A stretch of DNA of 49,978 bases from positions 64,001 to 113,978 of IMG/VR virus record IMGVR_UViG_3300040801_002693, one strand, 5' to 3'. The notes beneath the pieces are model-generated. The model did not search any database and was not told where the DNA came from. It saw only the letters and a list, made by a program, of their open reading frames with translations. This stretch comes from a virus. How positions within the stretch are numbered: the stretch's first letter is position 1; every line of letters begins with the position of its first letter. The translations under genes were made by a program, and so were the position numbers. Shown piece by piece: positions 1 through 9,000 of this stretch.

Positions 1-3000
1 AACAGGCGGCGCAGAATTTGATCGGCCTGCGCCTCGGTGGGGGCAGCATTGTTCGGAGCGGTACGGGAGAAGCGCGGGTCTTGTTGTGCCGGATTGAAGC
101 GTTGCGAGAGCGGAATGATGTTCCCGTTGTCGTCGTAGGTAACGGCATCCAGGAGTTTGTGGCTCACATGACTGAACTGAGGATCGTACCCCAGGTCACC
201 CAGGTTTAAGGTATCGAATTGCCCGCTCTTATTCGTGTTCCATAACTGCCGTGGAACCTTAAGAGCATCCAGTTCCGTATTCGTTTCTTCCTGCGACAGT
301 ATCCGATTGATCTTAACCGACCCCGCAATACGCCATTTCCCTAAATCGGGACGATCCGCAAACAGGGGGTTAGTGGCGTATTCGTAGTAGCCGCCTTTAG
401 GGATAAACCGCAAACCGGACTTCTGCTTGTTGATACTGCCATCGGCGTTGCGTTCGGCAGTATCCAGATATTCCTGATGGTAGTCACGATCCGCATCCAT
501 CTCGACTTCCGCAATGACGGTATCGAACTCGTGGACATTTGGATAGGCGTAACCGTCCGCCACTTCCTTGATAAGCTTCTTGCCTTTATGAATGACCTTA
601 TTCCCGGCCTGCGGAAAGAACGGAAGTTCTCCTCCATGCCAACCCGGACGATAGGCGACCACCTTGATAGACTTTACGGTGGGTTTTTTGATATACCCGC
701 GCTTGAGTAATTCGTCTCGAACAGTGTCATTCGGGATGGGTACGGAAACGCCGGTATCTGCCGGGATGTACTCGCGGCCATTGGTGCCGGTGAAGTGGTA
801 ACCGCCCTCAGTGGCGTCAATCCATATCCCAACCGGAAGATCATCTTTAGCGCCCACAAACATTGGATAGAGCTTCCCGTCCCGCATCCTGAACGCTTTG
901 TACGCTTTAATGGTCTTCTTGGGTGGCGGGGTGCGGCGAACCTGATAACCCACATTCTCTGAATCATTAGTCAGGATCGGCAAGTCTGAGGCTTCTGCTG
1001 CCTCATTCACCAATCGTTGTGCGGTTTCCATATCCCCGCGTTGTACCGCCTCCAGATAGGCGGCATCCTGATCGTTCTGTGTACTGCTACCTAACATCCC
1101 CAACAGGGTTTCAATTTGATTTGGTAGGCTCTCCACAACCCCATCGCCGGGAACTGCGATCTCGATATCCTGACCTCGTTCCGCCGCCAATGCGATGCGA
1201 TGTCGGCCATCTGCAATACTTAAGCGATTTATATAAGGCGTTACACCCACCATCGGATGCGCGTCCCAAACCGGGCTGTTACGCAACTTCTCCAGACGTT
1301 CCGGCTTATGCACCAGGGGTTCGTTGTTTTGGCGCTCAAATTCATCCTTAAGACGCGCCGCGTTCACACGAATGATTTGGGTATAACCGATATCCATCCG
1401 CGCCTTTTCGTTGCGGCTGGATTCCGAGATGGTGGCGAGGTCATTAAAAAACCCGGCTTGTGCCGGGTTCTGTGTGCGAGAGTAGTAAAGAGGGGTTATG
1501 GCTTCATCTAGTCGCTCAGAATGCAACTGTTGTGTAATCCAAGCCAGTAGTGCATTCCGTACTTCTCGTCCATTTCCTTGTAAAAGGGTATGTGCAACCG
1601 CTGCTCTCTTAAGCGTTGTGCTGCCCGCAAACGCCGGTTCGGGTCGATCATAGTTTCCAGACTCATCTCGGACGGGGAAGAAGGATTTAGCGAGTGTTTG
1701 GAACCACGCTTCACTGACAGGTTTGCCTGTTTTTTGATTAATGAATCGCTTTTCGGTAGTGTCATAGCGAATATCCTGGATGGCGGGTAGATCGTTGCTA
1801 ATCAACTCAACAGAACGCTTGAGTAATTGCACGACATTATACCCGTCATTACCCGCCTGCCACGGAATATTTTGATCCTCGTGCGGCTCCATAAACGAGG
1901 TGGTGCCGTACTTGAGCGCCAGGGAGATCATGTGCTCCAGACGACGAGCGATACCTGCCGGGGAGATGCCTGCCGTGTCACCGACGAATTTCAGATTGTT
2001 GCGCAAGGCAAACGCGCCGACAACCTGATACAGTTCACTCCCCATCGAGGTGCCGCTATTCAATTCAATAGCATTCAGCATCACCCGGTCGCCTTCCTTG
2101 ATGACCGTAGCAACCCGCCCATCACGCATCGTCAAATCGACCGTCCAATCCAACTTGTACTGCGCCCGGTATGGATTATCCCGACTGCGATCCGGTCTGG
2201 AGACTTGAATCTCAGGGTCAATTTCCTTCGCCAGCGCATCCAGGGTCTTGCCTTGCAGTTTCGGCGACTTGAACAACTCAGGACGCTGCGCTAACTTTTT
2301 CAGGTCTTCGGAGAGGCGTTCATAATCTTCGACTGTGAGGGTGTCGAGAGGTATGGGAGAGTAATCAGACTCTTGCTCCTTAACAGTAACCGCCTTATCT
2401 GTCGTTCTACCCATGATTCCGGTAGATCGACCGAGTTTGTTTTTGGCGCGATAGGTCAGTGAATCACCATCCCTTAATAAATCTTCAAACAATCCTGAAT
2501 CATAGGCTTTCTTTTCATTTTCATCAGAAAATGATTTTGGAAGATTAACCGCGAATAAAGTCGCGCTACCGGTTGATCTCGCGATACGACGAGCTTCCGC
2601 CGCAAGACGCATCGGGTTGCGCTGTAGTAAATCAACAGGAACAGAAACAATAGCTCTAATCCCATCACGATGGGTTCCGATAACTTGGAACCAATTACCG
2701 TCGTGACTACGAATTTCATCAGCAATTTCTACTAATTGCGGGTACTTTGCTATCTGTCTTCCGATTAAAGGATGAGCAATCGCAGGTTCTCCGCCGACCT
2801 GATAACGAGTGGGGTCATTTAAGATTGAATCCGGCAATTGATGTATTGAAACATCACCGTTATCGGAAATAAAAGAGTACTGCGTTTGATCGACGACAAC
2901 ATGACCTGCAATCGGTAGATATTTTGCTAAAGCCTGTGTAGAAGTAATATCCGCAGGTGATGGCGAGGGATCGCCTGACGGATGGTTATGGACGACCCAA

Positions 3001-6000
3001 ACCGAATCTGCACCTAATTGCAGTAGGTCATTCTGAATTTGCGCGGAACCTTTATCAAAAGAGGTATCCATGCCTGCAAAAATATTCGAGGTTGCTGGTA
3101 AGCGACTGGATACGCTGTTTTGCCCAACAACCTTCCCGTCCTTCGTATAGAAAACCCGGAAGGTTTCAAAACTCGGGTTACGGTAAATTTGTGCTAGAAC
3201 AGCGAGGTCTGTTCCATTTTCGATGGTTTGCCCGATGAGGCTGGTGGAGCCGTTTTCGATATAGTCTCGGGTAATAGCGGAACCCAGTACGGTTCCTGGT
3301 ATCCGCCGCAAACCTCGAAGGGTATCCGAAACGCTCTTCTGTGCGGCCTCCAACTTGGGGTCGGAGGGGCCAGCAAGTTCGTTGGGAGCGAAGAGGTCTT
3401 TCTGTAGAAGTGAAACTCGGTGAGTCCGTTTTCTGGGGGCTTTGACGGCATCAATAGTCTCCTCGTCATTAAAGATGTACTCATTATCCGCCTCATTGAC
3501 CTGCCGACCCAACACATTTTCTGCGGTCAGGTTGCGCGTAGTGTCGCTAATCGCGCCCTTTACGACGGCCTGCTGATTGTTTAAGCGCTCTTGCAGAATC
3601 TTTGCCCAGCGGAAGTCAAAGTCATCCGGCATATTGGCGGCGAACAACCAATGCACGTTCGCCTGGGATTGAAGGCCGTACCGAGTAATACGCCCGCTGA
3701 CCTGTTCAAATTCGGAGGCGGTGTAGGGAATAGCGACGTTGTACTGGAAGGACTGGCGATCCCCTGCGGTGTCATGCAGAGACAACCCAGTTCCGCCCTT
3801 ATCCATCGTAGCAATCAGAATACGCGGGCCGGACTTCGATGCCTTCCAGGATTCCCGGTTTTCGGTGTTCTGCTTGTTGGTTAAATCCCCGTTGTAATCG
3901 ACAATCCCCTTCTTGCCAAACGTCGGTTCCAGGTACTCTTTCAGGATATCGACCGGGGATTCCAGGCGCATATCGGACATCCCGGCGTCCATAAACGCCT
4001 GCGCCATGTACTTCGCATAAGCCGAAAACATCCCCAGGTTTTCTTCGGTCTCGGTGATCGGGTTGTACTTCATCACCCCTAGATAATCAGACCACTCCGC
4101 CTCCAGTGCGGCCATCTCGTTGCTGTCGAAACGCTTCCCACTCAGTTGGGTCTTGAGTTGATTGAGCGCGCCGATTGCACGAGTCTTATTGTTTTGGTAC
4201 TTACCTAACGCCACCGCAGCGACTAAAGGAGAGTTCTCGCCTTCATCAATCGCCTTGTTGATCTTGTTAAGAATCCGTCGTTCTCCGGTTTCATCTTCCT
4301 TATCCTCCCAAACCTCGAACCGCCCGAACTCCATCGGCGCTTTGACCTTCACGAAGACCACGGCTTTTCGATCCGCCTGTTTCGCTAAGTCCTTTTTAAT
4401 CAGTTCTGCGGTCGCTTTCAGCTTGCCGATTTCCGCCATGCGCTTTTTGACGTTCTCGCGCTGCATGATGAAAACCGACTTTAAGTGGCTTGCCTCGGGA
4501 TCGGCCAGCGCCGTATCAAACAGCGCCACCACCGGCAGGTAGTAGTCCTGGTAGAACGTGGCATCAATATCAATCGGTGTCAGGTGAGTCTGCGAAGCCG
4601 CCTTGCCATTCTTGAGTGCGCTCAGTTGGATCGGGCGATGAGTCAGCAAGTTGCGATCCATGAACCACTGACGCGCTTCCTGACCGGCCTCCAGTTGAGT
4701 CAGCATGAACTCCAGGTGATCCGCCTCAAAGCGCTGAATCGCGGCCTGTCGATCGCCGGTCGATTGATTGGCGACACTCTCGAACTTCGGCGCTTTCGGC
4801 CAAGCGATCGTCAATGATTTGTAGCCCAGCGCATCCGACTTTTCCTTAATGGTTGCGCCATGCTCAACCGCCCAAGTCTGGAACCCATTCAGGCGCGTAC
4901 CCTTGTATTCCAGATTCTCTTGTTGCGCTAACTCGTCGTATTCCTCAAACAACCCGCTCCTAGCCAAATAAGCCGACTCACTCGGAGTCTCAAACGGGGT
5001 CGCGCTGGAGTAGAAGGTGAACTTGGAGCGTTGCATCAACTCCCCGGCGTTGACTGCGCCTGCGCCGGAATCCAGGATATTCTTGACCTTGTGCGCTTCA
5101 TCGAATATCAGGATCGTGTTCTGATCGACCGTAATCCGGGTTTCGCCTTTATTGAAGGTGATTGTGCTTTTGCCCGCTTCATGCGTGATTTCGGCATTAT
5201 TCGGGTTCTGAATCCGGGCATAGGTAATCAAGTCCACGCGCCCGTCATTGATCCCGTAATCCGGTAAATCCTTGTTGCGAATCTGGTCAATCAGGGTATT
5301 GCTGTTGGTGAAGAACAAAACCCGCGTGTTGGGGTTCTCGGCCAGCGCCTCACGAATAAACCCACCAATCGAGAAGGTCTTTCCGGCCCCTGGATCGGAG
5401 GACAGCATGAACGCGGGCTTCCCTTCCCGGTAGTTGGTGAGCGCCTTTCCGATGTCCTCGATTTGCCAATCGACGACCTGGCGGGGCATTCCTACTTGGA
5501 GGCCGCGCTCGATAAGAGATACTGTTGACCCACTAACTTGTCTTCGATAATCTTCTGGAGTGCGCTGTTGGGGGGCCACTCGGTTGCGGAGGTAATCAGT
5601 TGATCTTGTGAGTCCCCGAATGCGGTCTCGTAGTTCGTCAAGTACTGCGTCACCGCTTCCTCGTACAGTTCCGGGTCGGTTTGCCGTACTGAAAATACGA
5701 CCTCTTTCGATGGAGGTTCCGGCATCTTTGGCAAGGGCATAAGCAAGTCCTTCTCGAATCGCTTCGTGGTGATAATCAAGATCACCGATCATTTGATCGA
5801 CAATCTGCTTAATCGTACTATTATCGGCTTCCGTATCCAGGTAATCCTTGAAAACCTTCTTCACAAACGCTTTTAATTTACCCTTAAACGGGCCGGACAC
5901 GAAAACTTCGTGGTTTGCGGTATTCGATCGGGCAAACGAGTAAAAACTGTGATCAACATCAAAATGTCGGGCGATATTTGGGTTGGCTGAAAACAGGGGT

Positions 6001-9000
6001 GTTTCGCTGTTTGATTCGTAAGGAACACGCACAACAATGCTAGACTGTAACCCCTTACTCCATGACCACTGTGTCGGTGAAGTCAGAACCCCGTTCTGTT
6101 CCAGAATCCCATCAACCGTGATGTTTTCGACTGGAGAAGTCTCGGTAGTTTCTTCAAGATTTCCAGCAACATAATCCCGCGTAAACTGCTTGGCATACGG
6201 CTCAAAGCGATCCATAAACTGATCAATCTGATCGTCATTGAAACCCTGCTTAACCAGCATATCCTCCAGATATTCGACCAGCGCATCAATAATTTCCCGA
6301 ATCGTGCGAGTCGCTTTACCGAAATGTTCGACCGCCACCAGGAAATGCTCCTTCATCTCCTCGTATTTCTTCTTATCAAAACCGATCGGCAAAGGTAAGC
6401 TGGCTGGCCCCTCCGGCATCAGCGCATCAATCATCGCTTTCGCGGATTTCGCTATACGTCTTGCGCCTGCGGCTAAATCACTCGCATCCTCGGCGGCGGC
6501 TTGCGCAATACGTTCCCCACGAGAAGGGGCGGCAGGTTCGGTGGGCGCTTCTGTCGGGGCAGCGTTTTCAGTTGGCGGTGGGGGGTTACGACGATTGCTC
6601 CGACGTGCTTTTGCGGCAGCACGGCTTTCCCTCATCTCGCGATCATATTCATCTTCCTGAGAACCTTGATCGGTAGGCGGCTGTTCGGCGGTGGGCGGTT
6701 GCTCTTGGTTACCAAATCCGGGTTCGCTCGGTGCATTCTTGTCATTTTCTTTTTCCGTAGGCCAAGGAGTACGGTCATCCGGGTCTTCCTCTTTCTCAAC
6801 CCACTTCCCGTCCTTCAACACCTTGTTATCCGGTACGGCCATGCGTGTCCCGTCATTATCCTGTTCAATGCGATAATGATCGGGTAGGGTGATTCCGGCG
6901 CGTTCGACAAGATCGGCTTCGATGACTTGATTATCGTTCAGGTCTACTTTGATAGCTTCGATCAAAGCAGCGTCAAGCGGCGGGGTCTCGGGTGCGGATT
7001 CGATCGGAGTTGCGGGCGGGATGTAGTCGAGGATTTCGCTGCCCAGTAAATCGTCACCCACTAACTCCAGGTCGCCTGCTTGCTCACGAATCTTGCGGCC
7101 AATTTCTTCAAAGTCGTGTGACTTGATAACCGAAATCATGTTGCCTTCTGGCACCATGTTTCCTTTGGCGTCAATAGTAGAACGACGCCCTTTACGTGAC
7201 TCTCTTAGTTCATAAAGACCCACTGTATCTTTAACGGGGCGCACTTCCCAGACATGATCAACCGGTTTTCCATTCTTATCTTGTGTGTGCGCAATCGCCA
7301 GTTGGTAGGGCAGATTATTCCACTGTTCGATATTTTCCTGGTTCGCTATCTCATTCTGGCGTTTCTGGTATTCATCCATTCCTTTTGACGTATAAACCGG
7401 ATCACCTCCAAACGCGGCATTAATCGCATTCGTAAGGGCGCGACCGGAATAACCGGCAGTACCGTCATCTTGACCGTAATAACTTGCATCTCGATTCGCA
7501 CTCTCAAAAACAGGATACCCAAACTGCGAAAGCGCCTCCGCCATTCCATCCAGCGATAATGACCCGTTCTGCGAAAACACATACAAACCTTCACCCAGAT
7601 TATTCGGAGAACGATTTAAGTTCATTCCTTGAATTACAAACTCGCTCAACAAACTACTGTTTAATCCGCCATGCTTGGCAACTGCTTTTAGAATATCGTC
7701 TTGCTCGGTATCGACCTGGCGCATCTCCATTACCGGGTCGCCTGCTTCTCGTGCCGTCTTTCTCGGGGGAGCCGGGGGCGGGGTATTCGGCGTCGAACCG
7801 GTTGAGGTTGGGGGCGGCGTTGAAGTGGGAGGCGCAGCAGATGGGGGTGGGGTATTCGGGGTGTTCGGAGCCGCAGAAGTCGGTGCAGTGGGTTTAGCAG
7901 CGGCAGGCGCTTTCGGAACTAAGGTCGGAGCGGTCTCAAAGCCCTGAGAAGCCGCTTGCGCCACCAACTGTTCGTGCGTCGTCGCATCCATCTCAGGTAA
8001 ACCGATGGCTCGCGCAATCCGATTCCAGACCGGAAGTGGGTGCTCAAAGGCTTTAAACGGCTGTGCGGCGTGAGTATCCCGAATCTGTTTCGGCGTCATC
8101 CGACGCGGCGTGAGCGGCGCTTTCGGCGTGGGATTTTCCGGGGCGGGTAAGGCGATAGGTTTGGTTTTCGGCGTAGCCGCTTGCGCCTGTTTTGTCTGAA
8201 TCTCAGCGAACTTCTGGCGCAGCATTTCAACGACAGTCGAACCACCTCCGCTGGTATCCACCTCGGTCACAGAGCCGGTTAAGGGGTTAGTGAGAGTGGC
8301 GGTTTTAGGGGCAACCGAAGCAAGCGGGCTGTTGGCCGTACCGAGGGCTTGCGTTGTGACATCAACCGAACCGAGGCCGGAAGGCGATGAAGGAGCGGCA
8401 GGGGTTGCCTGAGTTGGATTTAACGTCTGCGCAGATGCTTGAGACAACAATTGCGCCGCTTGGCCGCGAATCTCTCGGTTTGCAAAGAGCTTATTGTTTG
8501 CAAAGAAATTCGTTTCAATTTCGGAAGGTGTTAAACCGCGCCCGATATTTTTTGCGGCGGTTTCCACCATCCTGCCGACGCTGCGAATTTGCTCATTAAA
8601 ATTCAGGCGTTCTTCCGGGGCGGACGGGTTATTGCTCCAGGCTTGAAAATTATCCTCTGATCCTACCAGATTATAAAATTCGTTCATCCCGGTAGGGGCG
8701 GCCTGGGCTTGCTGCTTTCTTAAAGGGAACGCACCGACAATCCGCTCAGGAGGAATAACTCCAGGCGATCTTGTTGGGTCATTGTGCAAACGAAATTCTT
8801 CTGGCGTGAGATCAAAAACCACAACCCGCTGATGATCGCCTTGGAAACGAGGATCGTTCGGTTCGATATCTATGTTTTGTTCGTCATCCGCAATTCGTGC
8901 GGTACTACTAATCATTCCTTGGTTTTCGTAAGACAGCCCATTCATAATGGAACTATCTGCTGAATCTTGGGAAGTAATATGGGTAAGCCGAATCATTCCT

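Noticed and set aside
5492-5785. A protein-like 97-codon minus-strand frame (PKMPEPPSKEVVFSVRQ...)
   Set aside because: It lies fully inside the giant gene in another frame. The giant frame was followed codon by codon through this region without a break, directly upstream of the helicase Walker A motif.
7675-7947. Gly/Val-rich plus-strand frame
   Set aside because: It is the reverse of the Pro/Thr/Ala linker of the giant protein, so low-complexity coding explains it.
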